From the NCBI GenBank assembly GCA_900170005.1, contig LT827128.1:2414168-2478167 (forward strand): a stretch of DNA of 64,000 nt, written 5' to 3'. The notes beneath the pieces were generated by a model. The model made no database searches and was not told the origin of the DNA. It saw only the letters and a list, made by a program, of their open reading frames with translations. Every line of letters begins with the position of its first letter. Positions within the stretch are counted from its first letter, which is position 1. Of the stretch, positions 15,760-24,414 are shown one piece after another. The translations under genes were made by a program, and so were the position numbers. This DNA comes from Gordonibacter massiliensis (ex Traore et al. 2017). Lineage in GTDB: Bacteria; Actinomycetota; Coriobacteriia; Coriobacteriales; Eggerthellaceae.

Positions 15760-17535
15760 TCACAGGTCTTTCGCCTTCCGCCTTGCCCCTGGGAGCGCCA
15801 TAAAAGCGAGCGCGACGCCGGCTGTCCCTGCGAGCGCAAGTCCCTCGAACATACCGGCGTCTCCTGTTCGAGCAAGCGTTTGCCGAGAAGGGGTATCGGA
15901 ATTGGGCGCAGGTGCCGGGATGTCAAGGGGCACGAAGCGGGCATACAGCGTCATGGCATCGCTGCACGTGTTGCTGAAATCCCAGACGGTATCGAAACTA
16001 CTGGTGGTATACCAGTTGTCGAAGGCATAGCCGTCCACGTGAGGGTCGGGAGCGGGCTTGGTTACGGCTGTATTCCGTTCAATGGTCACATCGCCAGGAG
16101 GATTCGTGCAGGTAAGACCTTGGCTTGCGGTATCGAACGATATGGTGATGTCGCGACTTATGCCATCTCCTCCCCAGTTCACCGCGATATAGGCACGGTC
16201 CGAAAAGCAATCAGCGCCGGTAAAGGTGCCCCGAGCCGTAGTGGGAACATAGTCGGGATCCCCGATAATGCCTTGCGCTAAGCGACTCTGCGTGGGGGTT
16301 GTTGAAGCGAGCTTTTGAAAGGCGCCCTCGAACATTCCCGTTTGATTAAGAACGGAAGAGTCAAACCGAGGAAACGCAAACACCTCGTTTACCTGAAAGC
16401 TCGGGCCTCCAGCCCGACTGAACATGTTGCTCGCGAAGTTGTCGCCTACGCTGCCAAGGTTTTGGGGGAGGTTGAATGCGTTGTTCATGGTGAAGGCGTA
16501 TCCGGAACAGCCTTCAAACATATTGCTCGCGAAGTTGTCGCCCGCGTTGGCCAGATTTTGGGGGAGGTTGAAGACGCCGTTCATGGTGAAGGCGTCGCCT
16601 GAGCAGCCAGCAAACATGTTGCCTGCAAAGTTGTCGCCTACGCTGGTGAGGTTTTGGGGGAGGTTGAAGACGCTGCCCATAGTGAGGGCTTCACAACCAG
16701 AAAACATGTCGCTCGCAAAGTTGTCGCCTACGGCGGTAATGCTGTTCCACTCATCGCTGAACGTGAAATCGGCTCCCATGGTGAGGTTGCGACAACGGCT
16801 AAACGTGTACCTCCATTCATCATGAGGAACGGTTGAAGCAGCGACGTCCCTCGTCATGGAGGGAGTAAGGGGGCTTTCCACGTCGTACATTTTGTCTCTG
16901 TTTGCTTGGGCATTTGCACCTTCGTCATCCGTAGAAAAGCCAAACGCGGCAAGCCAGGCTGCTCTATTAGTAGAGCCGTAAGGAGTGATGGTAATACGGT
17001 AGATGCCCGGCCCACCATAGGTGTGGCTGATACCGGCGGAGGTGCTGGAACCATTTGCGTGCTGCATAGAATTGTCTCCCCAGCGGACCTCCCAAGAATA
17101 TGGTTGTCCAAGTCCGTCTCCCGAAGTAGGAATGGAGAAGGATAAGTCATCAGCAGTCACTTTTATCCGGAATATAAATACTTCAGTGGCACGTGGTGCA
17201 GTTACCTGAAGAGCAGTGTTCGTTTGTTGTTGGACAGCGGCGAAAGCGTCAGCGGCGCTATCCTCATTTCGCGTGCTCGCAAACTCAAGGTTATCAAGCA
17301 CTTCTTGCTCTTGTGCCGAAACGCCCTTTTCATCACGACGTTCTTCGGTATCCCCTACGACGCTACTTACGTTGTCAAAAGAAGGGCCTGATTCTTGCGC
17401 ATGCGCTACGGCAGGAAAGCCCGTAAGCATAAGCAGGGCAGTCAACAACAAAGGGAGAAAGGGAACCTCAAGGTTTTTTCTTTTGGCAAATATCGAAGAA
17501 CGCGAATCGACTTTGCAGAAAGTTTTATGAAACAT
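15760..17535 (-). CDS. BspA-like repeat surface protein with LARTG sorting signal
   Basis: The 591-residue protein has a signal peptide (about residues 1-47, LPLLLTALLMLTGFPAVAHA). An N-terminal domain of about 170 residues follows, including a PKD-like stretch (SWEVRWGDNSMQH). Next come four copies of a 30-32-residue leucine-rich or BspA-type unit with the signature VGDNFASNMFxGC and FNLPQNL. A bacterial repeat like InlB B repeats comes next (DGYAFDNWYTTSSFDTVWDF). The tail LARTG, a hydrophobic helix and ARRKAKDL is a sortase substrate signal. It is probably cell-wall-anchored and may bind host or bacterial ligands. It lies in an AT-richer patch, which suggests transfer. The ATG has GAAAGGG upstream. 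Confidence 0.85.
   Translation of the reverse strand: MFHKTFCKVDSRSSIFAKRKNLEVPFLPLLLTALLMLTGFPAVAHAQESGPSFDNVSSVVGDTEERRDEKGVSAQEQEVLDNLEFASTRNEDSAADAFAAVQQQTNTALQVTAPRATEVFIFRIKVTADDLSFSIPTSGDGLGQPYSWEVRWGDNSMQHANGSSTSAGISHTYGGPGIYRITITPYGSTNRAAWLAAFGFSTDDEGANAQANRDKMYDVESPLTPSMTRDVAASTVPHDEWRYTFSRCRNLTMGADFTFSDEWNSITAVGDNFASDMFSGCEALTMGSVFNLPQNLTSVGDNFAGNMFAGCSGDAFTMNGVFNLPQNLANAGDNFASNMFEGCSGYAFTMNNAFNLPQNLGSVGDNFASNMFSRAGGPSFQVNEVFAFPRFDSSVLNQTGMFEGAFQKLASTTPTQSRLAQGIIGDPDYVPTTARGTFTGADCFSDRAYIAVNWGGDGISRDITISFDTASQGLTCTNPPGDVTIERNTAVTKPAPDPHVDGYAFDNWYTTSSFDTVWDFSNTCSDAMTLYARFVPLDIPAPAPNSDTPSRQTLARTGDAGMFEGLALAGTAGVALAFMALPGARRKAKDL
16423..16746 (-). repeat. Tandem coding repeats in the surface protein
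   Basis: Units containing GTTGTCGCCT(A/C) recur at 16439, 16535, 16631 and 16721, that is with periods of 96, 96 and 90 bp. They encode 32-, 32- and 30-residue repeats. The copies are similar enough that slippage or recombination could change their number. Confidence 0.85.
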
Positions 17536-17910
17536 GGTTCGCCCTTTCTCTCGTTGGCTTCTTTAAGCTCAAGGCCAACAAGGACTTTCTTCCATAGTGC
17601 GAAGCGCACACAGGGCCTTCCGCGATTAGGAGCGCCGCCTGCATACAATAATAAAGCAACATACTATACTTTTGGTGAAACCGGAATAGCGAACAATCCG
17701 AGAATAAAGTTGACGCTTTTTGGGGCTTTACTCCCACGCTGCCGTTTGCTGAAAGACAACTGCGCCAAAACCAAAGACCACCAGCTGCGCGTCGGCAACG
17801 TCTTCTCGAAAAGGATTTGTCGCCGGAGCTTGGCCGAGCACGCCCAAAAGCCATCGTTCGAACTCGGAAAAGCAGCTGATAAAACTACAGTCCCTCCCCG
17901 CTTGAGCAAG

Positions 17911-18801
17911 CTACTCCCATGCCAGCGCTTCCGTGCTCCAAACGTTCAAACCCATCCGCCCCGATAGACACGGTTCTATCAACTCCTTGGCAAGCGCTTC
18001 GGCGTTGCGAATATCGTGGAAGCGTTCGGGGATTTTTGCTTGTTCGGCCAGTTTTTTGTACTGGCGGGCCTGGACATCGCCCCATTCCGGCGGTACGCCG
18101 AATGCTCGACGCAACGTCAACCTTCGCGCTGAAATCTCCGTTTTCAAGACTGCGCTCAGAGAGTCGAATTCGAACGCGACGTTTCGGGCGTACACGACGA
18201 TGTCCACAAGATCTTTCACACGGGAGGAAGGTCTGTCGCCATGACGCTCCACGATGCCGCAAACTTTGTCCGCTACGGCCCGTTCAACAGGGTATACCAG
18301 GTAGTCGCAAGTCTCGATGCCGGCTAGCTCGACTCGATCCACAGGCGAAACCCTGTCGGGTTCGCCGCAGTCGATCTCGTCCGTCACAAGGTCTACCGAA
18401 ACCATCTGAACCTTTTTCGCCCCAAGGAATACATCGAAAGCCACCGTGCGACCTTCTCGATATTCGTCTTCGGCTTTGATGGGATTGCAGTCAATGTATG
18501 CGAACGAAACGAAATCGTCGAGGTCTTTCAAGGCGAGAGTTTTCAACTCATCCACAGCGGCTTCTATGCCTAGCGAGTTTGTCGTAAGATCGATATCGCG
18601 AGTGTAGCGCGCATTCTTCATGCGAGCGAGCACGCCAAGACCCCCTTTGAGAACGAACGGGGAGTCCGGATCGGAGAAGACCCTGCAGAGCAACCTGTGA
18701 AAGTAAAACCCCGCGATGGCCCGGCTCGTGTCCATGGGCGAGCGCCTCGCCGCCTCTTTAACGGCCATCTCCAATGCCCTCGGCGACGAGTATCCTGACA
18801 T
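17911..18801 (-). CDS. AbiEii-family nucleotidyltransferase toxin
   Basis: The 296-residue protein has the family's nucleotidyltransferase signature LKGGLGVLARMKNARYTRDI, with Gly53-Gly54 and the two acidic residues Asp69 and Asp71, followed by SVDLVTDEIDCG and YPVERAVADKVCGI. AbiEii proteins are toxins of type IV toxin-antitoxin and abortive-infection systems; related members add nucleotides to tRNA 3' ends. The start ATG overlaps the stop of the upstream antitoxin gene (TGATG), so translation is probably coupled. The 375-bp stretch 17536-17910 beyond its end is AT-rich and probably holds the promoter of the BspA-like gene near 17640-17690. Confidence 0.9.
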   Translation of the reverse strand: MSGYSSPRALEMAVKEAARRSPMDTSRAIAGFYFHRLLCRVFSDPDSPFVLKGGLGVLARMKNARYTRDIDLTTNSLGIEAAVDELKTLALKDLDDFVSFAYIDCNPIKAEDEYREGRTVAFDVFLGAKKVQMVSVDLVTDEIDCGEPDRVSPVDRVELAGIETCDYLVYPVERAVADKVCGIVERHGDRPSSRVKDLVDIVVYARNVAFEFDSLSAVLKTEISARRLTLRRAFGVPPEWGDVQARQYKKLAEQAKIPERFHDIRNAEALAKELIEPCLSGRMGLNVWSTEALAWE

Positions 18802-19490
18802 CAGCTCCCCTTCTTTTCGATAAGCGCGACGTGCCCCGCAGCGTCTGTTTCAACGAGTTCGGCTTCGCCGAACGGCGCAATCCCTGCAGCATGGAGCAGC
18901 TCGTCGTAGCGCTCCGCTCCGAGCCAAACGCGAAGCTTCCGTATGTCCATCTCGGTCGCCCCGTACTTCCTGACTGCCTCCGTGAAAACATCAGCAACGA
19001 GAGAAGCATCTTCGCCAGTGTCTACAAGACTAGAAATCGTCGCTTCCACGCGCATGACGGGGATTCCCGATTTCCAGACGATGTCGGCTTCCGAGAGGGA
19101 CTTGACTGGAAACCGTACACCGCCCATGCGGCTATTGAACCGGCGAGGTGCGGCGATCTCGTACGGGTCGGGATGAAGGTCACCGATTCCGTGGATGTAC
19201 GCCGCCGTGGCGCCGGCGGCGGCGAAGCCGTCGAAGGTTCGTATACGTTCATGGGTCCATTTTTCGGGAGCGGTGAGCTTGTACGTCGCACGCAGGCCGT
19301 CGAGGCCGTCGTCGATGGAAGAGGCGAGCCGGTATGCACCGTGAGCGATGCGCTCGACCTTCCCCGCTTTCTCGGCGTAAGCCAGCGAATAACGCGGAAT
19401 GCCGAACAGCCGCGCCTGCGCAGCAGTGAACACGCCGTCTTCGGATGCCGCCAGCTCTTCTATGGCGGATATGTTGCTTTTGCTTCCCAT
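18801..19490 (-). CDS. AbiEi-type antitoxin and autorepressor
   Basis: The 229-residue protein has an N-terminal winged helix (FTAAQARLFGIPRYSLAYAE, then KVERIAHGAYRL), and a C-terminal region with DIRKLRVWLGAERYDEL. This layout matches AbiEi antitoxins, which neutralise AbiEii and repress their own operon by binding inverted repeats. It is the first gene of the operon and overlaps abiEii by one base. The ATG directly follows a palindrome (19491-19531) and has no Shine-Dalgarno, so a leaderless or very short-leader transcript is likely. Confidence 0.87.
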   Translation of the reverse strand: MGSKSNISAIEELAASEDGVFTAAQARLFGIPRYSLAYAEKAGKVERIAHGAYRLASSIDDGLDGLRATYKLTAPEKWTHERIRTFDGFAAAGATAAYIHGIGDLHPDPYEIAAPRRFNSRMGGVRFPVKSLSEADIVWKSGIPVMRVEATISSLVDTGEDASLVADVFTEAVRKYGATEMDIRKLRVWLGAERYDELLHAAGIAPFGEAELVETDAAGHVALIEKKGS

Positions 19491-19531
19491 ATTGTTGCAA
19501 TAGTAGCAAATATTGCAACTATTGCAACAAT
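19491..19531 (-). promoter_or_regulatory. Palindromic operator abutting the antitoxin start codon
   Basis: ATTGTTGCAATAGT at 19491-19504 and its exact complement ACTATTGCAACAAT at 19518-19531 flank a 13-bp spacer holding another TTGCA core, so TTGCAA occurs three times. The right place for AbiEi autoregulation is next to the start codon, as here. Binding itself is inferred. Confidence 0.8.
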
Positions 19532-19615
19532 GGACATGTAGTGAACCTTATGTGAGAGCGTTTTGAAACACTGTGATAGTTTGCCCAGATTTGTGTCGAA
19601 AATGATCCTAAACGT

Positions 19616-19650
19616 AAAACAGGCCAGAAGCATTTTTAACTTCTGACCTG
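19616..19650 (-). terminator. Intrinsic terminator of tRNA-fMet
   Basis: On the minus strand CAGGTCAGAAG pairs with CTTCTGGCCTG (one G-U pair), followed by TTTTACGTTT. It lies just beyond the tRNA 3' end. Confidence 0.8.
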
Positions 19651-19659
19651 CGAAAATTC

Positions 19660-19736
19660 TGGTCGCGGGGGCAGGATTTGAACCTACGACCTCCGGGTTA
19701 TGAGCCCGGCGAGCTACCAGACTGCTCCACCCCGCA
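19660..19736 (-). tRNA. Initiator tRNA-Met (fMet, anticodon CAT)
   Basis: The anticodon arm reads CCGGGCTCATAACCCGG, whose three consecutive G-C pairs mark initiator tRNA. The D arm is AGCAGTCTGGTAGCTCG and the T-loop GGTTCAAATCC. Position 1-72 is a weak U-G pair instead of a Watson-Crick pair, another initiator sign. The 3' CCA is encoded (19660-19662). Confidence 0.95.
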
Positions 19737-19832
19737 ACATTGGCGCCTGCCCCTCCTGTCCGGTATACTGCAAACAGGAAAAGCGGCAAGATTGAATACT
19801 ATCTAATGATCCTCTCCATGACAAACATTTTC

Positions 19833-21605
19833 TCACTCCTTCACAGCATCATCATAATACTCTCGAGCAAGCGACTCTTCTTGCAACTCCATCAGTCGTT
19901 TTCTCAAAGCATCGTCACTCGCGTAAAGATAGAGCCCTTTCATCGCCCGTTTCATCAGCACATTCACCGAATTCAAAATGATCCGCTCTTTGATTTGCGG
20001 AATCTCTTTCACCGGAAAATCTCCGCTCCATTTGAACGCCTCTGTGTCGCGATAACGCTCGGGAAGAACCTTGATCCGATCCGTCTGCCGATCGTATGTA
20101 ATGGATGGGCCCAAGATAACGCCTGCGTAGTTCAGGTCGAACCCTTGCACCGTATAAATCGAGCCTACCTCGTCGATGGTCTCGTCGCGCTCTGCCCAAG
20201 TCTCCCCTTCCTTCGGCTTGTTCCAAGGTAATTTGAACGAGCCCTCTTCGACGTAGTACGTCCGCCCGTCCTTCTTATGCTCGTAATCGAACGTCGCAAT
20301 CACGCGCGACAGCGACTCCTCGTCGTTCTTCTTTCGAATAGCCTCGTGCATGGCGACTGCGTCGGCGAACACGCGGAACTCGAACCCTTCGTCTTTCGCA
20401 CCATCGTTTCGGGCCTTCGGGAATTCCCTCATTTCTTTGCAGCCGACGAACGCTTCGATCCAATCGATGACGCTCTGGTCGGCCTGCATTCTGAATTGCT
20501 CGGTCAACTCGAACTCGACGTGTGCGCCAGCCGAAGCGAGCGCTTCTTGAAGGAGCTTCCTATCCCAATAGCTCTTCATTTTCAGAACCTGCCGATCGTC
20601 GTACACGATGATCGCGACGCGGCTGTTCTCCACGATCTCACGAAGATGGTTGTCGCCTTTGTAGGAATTGAACGCATCGCTTCGCGAAAGCAGCAGATGG
20701 GCCTCGTCCACCACAACCACGTCAGCACGCATGCGGCCCTTTTGAACGGCATTGATGAACGAGGTCGGTTTCATGAACTGATTAAGACGCAGACCTTCCA
20801 CCCCACGGGCGATGTCGTGGTACGTCTTCAATTGCTCGGTGTGGTTGACGACGAAACGGCTTTTCGCTCCACTCAGAGTTGAAGACGGATCGCTCGCCCG
20901 GTCGACGAGGGTCTTGAACAAGCTGCTCAGCACAACGCTCTTTCCGGTTCCCGCATCCCCTCTAATGAGGAATACCGCATGACCATCTTCACCGACATGC
21001 GCCTCGCAGAACCGCACCGCCTCTTGAACGAGTTCGTTTTGACTTGCGGACAACTGCTTGTAAGGCGAGAGCTTGAACACGTCGCGATTCTTGACCACTT
21101 CAAGGGCGTTGCGCGCTATGCCAAGCCTGATAAGCTCGTCCCAGACAAGCTGGAACAAGGGGCCGTCGTAGTACGGCTTGCCGAAGTAGTTGTGCATGAC
21201 GAACTCGGATGAGGTCTGCCGCTCGTTCTGCAGCACGTACGCGCCGTCGGCAAGCATGCAGGAAATGAGGTTGCTCTCGATGTTGTACGTCGCCGACTTG
21301 TTGAACGTTTCGCAGCCGATGGCCACCACGCGCTCAAGCCGCCGGCGCTTGCCGTTTTTGAGATGGGATCGCATCCGGGTGCGGAAGTGACACGTCTCGC
21401 CCACGTACGCTTCCCCCTTCTTGTTCTTGCGGGGGGAATGCAAGATGTACACCGTGGGGTAGTCCTTCTCATACAGCTGAAACTGCTCACGCCCCTCGGC
21501 GCCGGCATTCAGGGCGTCCTTCCCGAAGCGGTTCCGGTAGAAAACGGGAGAGGACGTGACTTCCAAGATCGCCTCAAGCTGCCGGTATCCGTCGCTCTGA
21601 TCCAT
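19833..21605 (-). CDS. GIY-YIG nuclease fused to DUF2075 helicase-like NTPase
   Basis: The 590-residue protein combines two activities. Residues about 50-125 form a GIY-YIG domain: VYIL at 52-55, YVGET at 67-71, Arg75 and metal-ligand Glu110. Residues about 185-590 form a superfamily 1-like NTPase of the DUF2075 type, with Walker A GDAGTGKS at 216-223, Walker B VVVVDEAH at 296-303 and later motifs such as TEQFRMQ and DEVGSIYTVQGFDL. It likely moves on and cuts DNA. ATG 21605 has GGAAGAGG upstream, and the frame extends further without a better start. Lying in the patch with AbiE suggests defence, but its role is not established. Confidence 0.85.
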   Translation of the reverse strand: MDQSDGYRQLEAILEVTSSPVFYRNRFGKDALNAGAEGREQFQLYEKDYPTVYILHSPRKNKKGEAYVGETCHFRTRMRSHLKNGKRRRLERVVAIGCETFNKSATYNIESNLISCMLADGAYVLQNERQTSSEFVMHNYFGKPYYDGPLFQLVWDELIRLGIARNALEVVKNRDVFKLSPYKQLSASQNELVQEAVRFCEAHVGEDGHAVFLIRGDAGTGKSVVLSSLFKTLVDRASDPSSTLSGAKSRFVVNHTEQLKTYHDIARGVEGLRLNQFMKPTSFINAVQKGRMRADVVVVDEAHLLLSRSDAFNSYKGDNHLREIVENSRVAIIVYDDRQVLKMKSYWDRKLLQEALASAGAHVEFELTEQFRMQADQSVIDWIEAFVGCKEMREFPKARNDGAKDEGFEFRVFADAVAMHEAIRKKNDEESLSRVIATFDYEHKKDGRTYYVEEGSFKLPWNKPKEGETWAERDETIDEVGSIYTVQGFDLNYAGVILGPSITYDRQTDRIKVLPERYRDTEAFKWSGDFPVKEIPQIKERIILNSVNVLMKRAMKGLYLYASDDALRKRLMELQEESLAREYYDDAVKE

Positions 21606-21800
21606 GCGCCTCTTCCGCTCTCTCGCTTCGTGGATTCCTTTCGGCCTCCCATTATAGCAATCGGCATCGCTCGCAGCCGCAGACCTGACCACACTCTTCC
21701 CCAGGTTGCGCGCATTGGGTGCTGCATGCGAGCACAGGTTGCACTACAATCGAACCTGCAACCCTTATGAAACCCACCGCCTGCGAAGGAGCAGCCAACC

Positions 21801-22592
21801 ATGACCGTCATCGACGTCCACGCCCATATCTACCCCGAGAAGATCGCCGAGCGAGCCGTCGGCGCCGTGGGCGACTTCTACCTGGTGGACATGTACGGCG
21901 AAGGCACGGCGGTGCATCTCCTCGCCTCGCAGCAGCAAGCGCCCATCACGCACTTCGTCGTGCATTCCGTGGCCACGAAACCCAGCGCCGTGGCCAGCAT
22001 CAACGACTTCATCGCCGAGCAGTGTCGCATCCATCCCGAGCTCATCGGGTTCATGGCCATGCACCAAGACCTCGAGGACCCCGAAGCCGAGATCGAACGC
22101 GCGATCGGCCTGGGCCTCAAGGGCATGAAGCTGCATCCCGACACGCAGAAGGTGAACATGGACGATCCGCGCCTCATGAACGTGTACGAGATGATCGAGG
22201 GGCGCCTGCCGCTCATCGTGCACACGGGCGACTACCGCACCGACTTCTCGCACCCGCGCCGCCTGAAGAACATCCTGCATACGTTCCCCGACCTCGTGGT
22301 TGACGCGGCGCACTTCGGGGGCTGGTCGGTTCCCGAGATCGGCTACGACGAGCTGCACGACGAGAACGTGTTCATCGACGTGTCCAGTTCCATGGCCTTC
22401 GTGGGCAACCGCCGCACGAAGGAGCTCGTGGGGATGTGGGGAGCCGACCGCGTCATGTTCGGCTCCGACTTTCCCATGTGGGATCCCGCGCGCGAGTACG
22501 ACACGTTCACGTCGCTCGGCTTCTCCGACGACGACCTGGAGAAGATGCTCTGGAAGAACGCCGAGCGCTTCACCGGCGTGAGCGTTTCTTAA
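21801..22592 (+). CDS. Amidohydrolase (amidohydro-rel, PF04909 type)
   Basis: The 263-residue protein is a TIM-barrel metal-dependent hydrolase. The N-terminal metal motif VHAHI (His7, His9) is followed by KGMKLHPDTQ, a LIVHTGDYRTDF histidine, VVDAAHFGGW and GSDFPMWDP with the catalytic Asp near the end. This family includes decarboxylases and lactonases of the ACMSD type, so the substrate cannot be named. GAAGGAG lies 9 bp before the ATG. It stands alone, divergent from the GIY-YIG gene. A strong hairpin (CCTGCCGGT / ACCGGCAGG) and a copy of the dispersed repeat follow its stop codon. Confidence 0.85.
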   Translation: MTVIDVHAHIYPEKIAERAVGAVGDFYLVDMYGEGTAVHLLASQQQAPITHFVVHSVATKPSAVASINDFIAEQCRIHPELIGFMAMHQDLEDPEAEIERAIGLGLKGMKLHPDTQKVNMDDPRLMNVYEMIEGRLPLIVHTGDYRTDFSHPRRLKNILHTFPDLVVDAAHFGGWSVPEIGYDELHDENVFIDVSSSMAFVGNRRTKELVGMWGADRVMFGSDFPMWDPAREYDTFTSLGFSDDDLEKMLWKNAERFTGVSVS

Positions 22593-22628
22593 CCTGCCGG
22601 TACGGCAGAACCGGCAGGCGACATGGTT

Positions 22629-22680
22629 GCCGAAGATCCTTCGACTGCGCTCACTGCGTTCGCTTCGCTCAGGATGACAG
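22629..22680. repeat. Dispersed repeat overlapping the 3' end of the CBS gene
   Basis: The unit reads CCGAAGATCCTTCGACTGCG ... GCTCAGGATGACA. It includes the last two codons and the TGA stop (22669-22671) of the minus-strand CBS-domain gene, which ends KLSS. Confidence 0.9.
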
Positions 22681-24000
22681 CTTGGCGCTTTCCCCTTCAG
22701 GCTCTGTCTCCAAAACCACGCGTACCTTGTCGATGCGGTGGCGGTCCATGTCCACCACGGTGAACGTTGCCTTGCGGTCGTCGTGCTCGACGGTCACGGA
22801 GTCGCCCTCGGCGGGAATGCGGTCGAACAACGACAGCAGCAGGCCGCCGGTCGTCTCGCACTCGGAAGCCTCCTCGGGCTCGAAGCCGATGAGCTCCTCC
22901 ACGTCGTCGATGGGCATGGAGCCGTCCACCAGGTAACTTCCGTCGTCCAGCTTCACCACGTCGTTGGCGTCGCCGTGCAGGTATTCGTCATCGATGCGGC
23001 CCACGATCTGCTCCATGATGTCGCTCATGGTGACGATGCCCGACGTGCCACCGTGCTCGTCGATGACCACGGCGATCTTCGTGTGCTTCGCCTGCAACGC
23101 TTGCAGCAGCTTCGCGATGGGAATGCCCTCGGGCACGGCCTCGATCGTGCGGATGCGCAGATCGTCCATCGTGCTGTCGGGCGGCATGGTGTAAAGGTCC
23201 TTCACGTGCACGAAGCCGACGATGCGGTCCTTGTTGCCCCGGCACACAGGATAGCGCGTGTACTTGTACTGCGTGATGAGCGCCATGTTCTCTTCGAGCG
23301 AGTCCTCCAAGTCGAGGCAGATGACGTCGGTGCGCGGCGTCATGATGGCCTCGGCGTCCTTGTCGCCCAAGTCGAAGATGTTGTCAACGTACTCGTTCTG
23401 CTCGGGGTCGATGAGGCCGCTTTCGGTGCTCTCGTCGATGAGCAGCATGATCTCCTCGTCGGTGTACACCTCGTGCTCGTTGGCGATGTCGTGGCCCAAA
23501 AGCTTCATGACGCCGTTCGTGATGGAGTTGAACAGCCACATGATGGGGTACGTGATGCGGTAGAACCACACGAGCGGCGTGGCCGAGAACAACGCGTAAC
23601 GCTCCGTGGAGAAGATGGCGAGCGATTTGGGGATGAGCTCGCCCACCACGATATGCAGGGCGGTGATGAGGATGAAGCCGATGGCCACGGAGATGGCCTC
23701 GATGGCCGCCTCGGGCAAGCCGAACATCTCGAAGAAGGGGCCGATCAGCTTGGACACGGCCGGCTCGCCCAACCAGCCCAAAGCGAGCGAAGCCAGCGTG
23801 ATGCCCAGCTGGCAGGCGGACAGGTAGGCGTTGACGTTGTCGGCGACGAGCTTAGCGTACTTGGCACCGCCCTTGCCTTCTTCGACGGCCATTTCGATTT
23901 GGGATTTGCGAACGCGGACGAGCGAGAATTCTGCAACGACGAAAAAGGCGTTCATGAGCAAGAAAAATACGACAAGCACAAGGCTTAACGCAGGGTGCAT
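22669..24000 (-). CDS. CNNM/CorC-family membrane protein (DUF21, CBS pair, CorC_HlyC)
   Basis: The 443-residue protein starts with a DUF21 membrane domain of about 180 residues in four segments (ALSLVLVVFFLLMNAFFVVAE; ITLASLALGWLGEP). A CBS pair follows (IMTPRTDVICLDLED and HTKIAVVIDEHGGTSGIVTM), then a C-terminal CorC_HlyC domain (YLVDGSMPIDDVEELIG). Members are linked to Mg2+/Co2+ efflux or resistance and have been called hemolysins by old annotation. It stands alone on the minus strand. Its final codons come from a dispersed DNA repeat. Transport direction and ion are inferred from the family. Confidence 0.92.
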   Translation of the reverse strand: MHPALSLVLVVFFLLMNAFFVVAEFSLVRVRKSQIEMAVEEGKGGAKYAKLVADNVNAYLSACQLGITLASLALGWLGEPAVSKLIGPFFEMFGLPEAAIEAISVAIGFILITALHIVVGELIPKSLAIFSTERYALFSATPLVWFYRITYPIMWLFNSITNGVMKLLGHDIANEHEVYTDEEIMLLIDESTESGLIDPEQNEYVDNIFDLGDKDAEAIMTPRTDVICLDLEDSLEENMALITQYKYTRYPVCRGNKDRIVGFVHVKDLYTMPPDSTMDDLRIRTIEAVPEGIPIAKLLQALQAKHTKIAVVIDEHGGTSGIVTMSDIMEQIVGRIDDEYLHGDANDVVKLDDGSYLVDGSMPIDDVEELIGFEPEEASECETTGGLLLSLFDRIPAEGDSVTVEHDDRKATFTVVDMDRHRIDKVRVVLETEPEGESAKLSS

Positions 24001-24158
24001 TAAAGCTGGTCTCCTTAGGTTCGGTTGTCAATGCCTGCCGTCGCGGATTGCCGTACCGCGCGTAGGATGGCAGGTTTTGGCTGTCCTGGTAAGTTGTACC
24101 ATCCCTCAAGGCCACGGCCGGGAAAAACTACTCTATATACAGAAGTTGACACCGTTTT

Positions 24159-24267
24159 GCAACGTTCCCAACGAAACCCGGCAAACAAAGGCTCGTGCAA
24201 CGTGACGAGAACGTAAGCGAAAGCACAGGGGCCTGCAAGGTTGACGCAAGGTGCGGCAGGTAAGGTG
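24159..24267 (+). promoter_or_regulatory. Imperfect 11-bp-spaced repeats upstream of the 32-codon gene
   Basis: GCAAGGTTGAC and GCAAGGTGCGG start 11 bp apart at 24235 and 24246. GCAACGT and GAACGT units also recur at 24197 and 24208, and GCAA units at 24159 and 24181. The motif resembles the phased arrays upstream of the other two small genes but is less regular. It may be a regulator site or a promoter element. Confidence 0.4.
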
Positions 24268-24304
24268 GATATCGTACGAAGCCCCCTTATGAAAGGAGCC
24301 CGTT

Positions 24305-24403
24305 ATGAAAAAGATGTTCGTGACCATGGCGACGCTGGCCGCCATGGGAGGCCTGTTCGTCTACGTCGCCCTGCAAGCGCCGCGCTTGGAAAAGGTCCGC
24401 TAG
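24305..24403 (+). CDS. 32-residue single-span membrane peptide
   Basis: Too short for routine gene finding, but it has a strong ribosome site: GAAAGGAG six bases before ATG 24305. The peptide begins MKKMFVTMATLAAMGGLF, continues as one hydrophobic helix to about residue 23, and ends with a charged tail (APRLEKVR). The shape recalls tiny actinobacterial membrane proteins with a short basic C-terminus, such as those in the DUF6893 group, but I cannot confirm membership. It is preceded by GCAAGGT repeats like those of the two other small-peptide loci. Function unknown. Confidence 0.7.
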   Translation: MKKMFVTMATLAAMGGLFVYVALQAPRLEKVR

Positions 24404-24414
24404 CCTACGGCGTG

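Noticed and set aside
16423-16746. Possible CRISPR array from regular repeats
   Set aside because: The spacing of 90-96 bp is within a coding frame, the repeats are not separated by unique spacers, and they encode a protein repeat.
15415-21700. Prophage or integrative element
   Set aside because: No integrase, portal, terminase or attachment-site duplication was seen, so only a transfer-prone patch is claimed.
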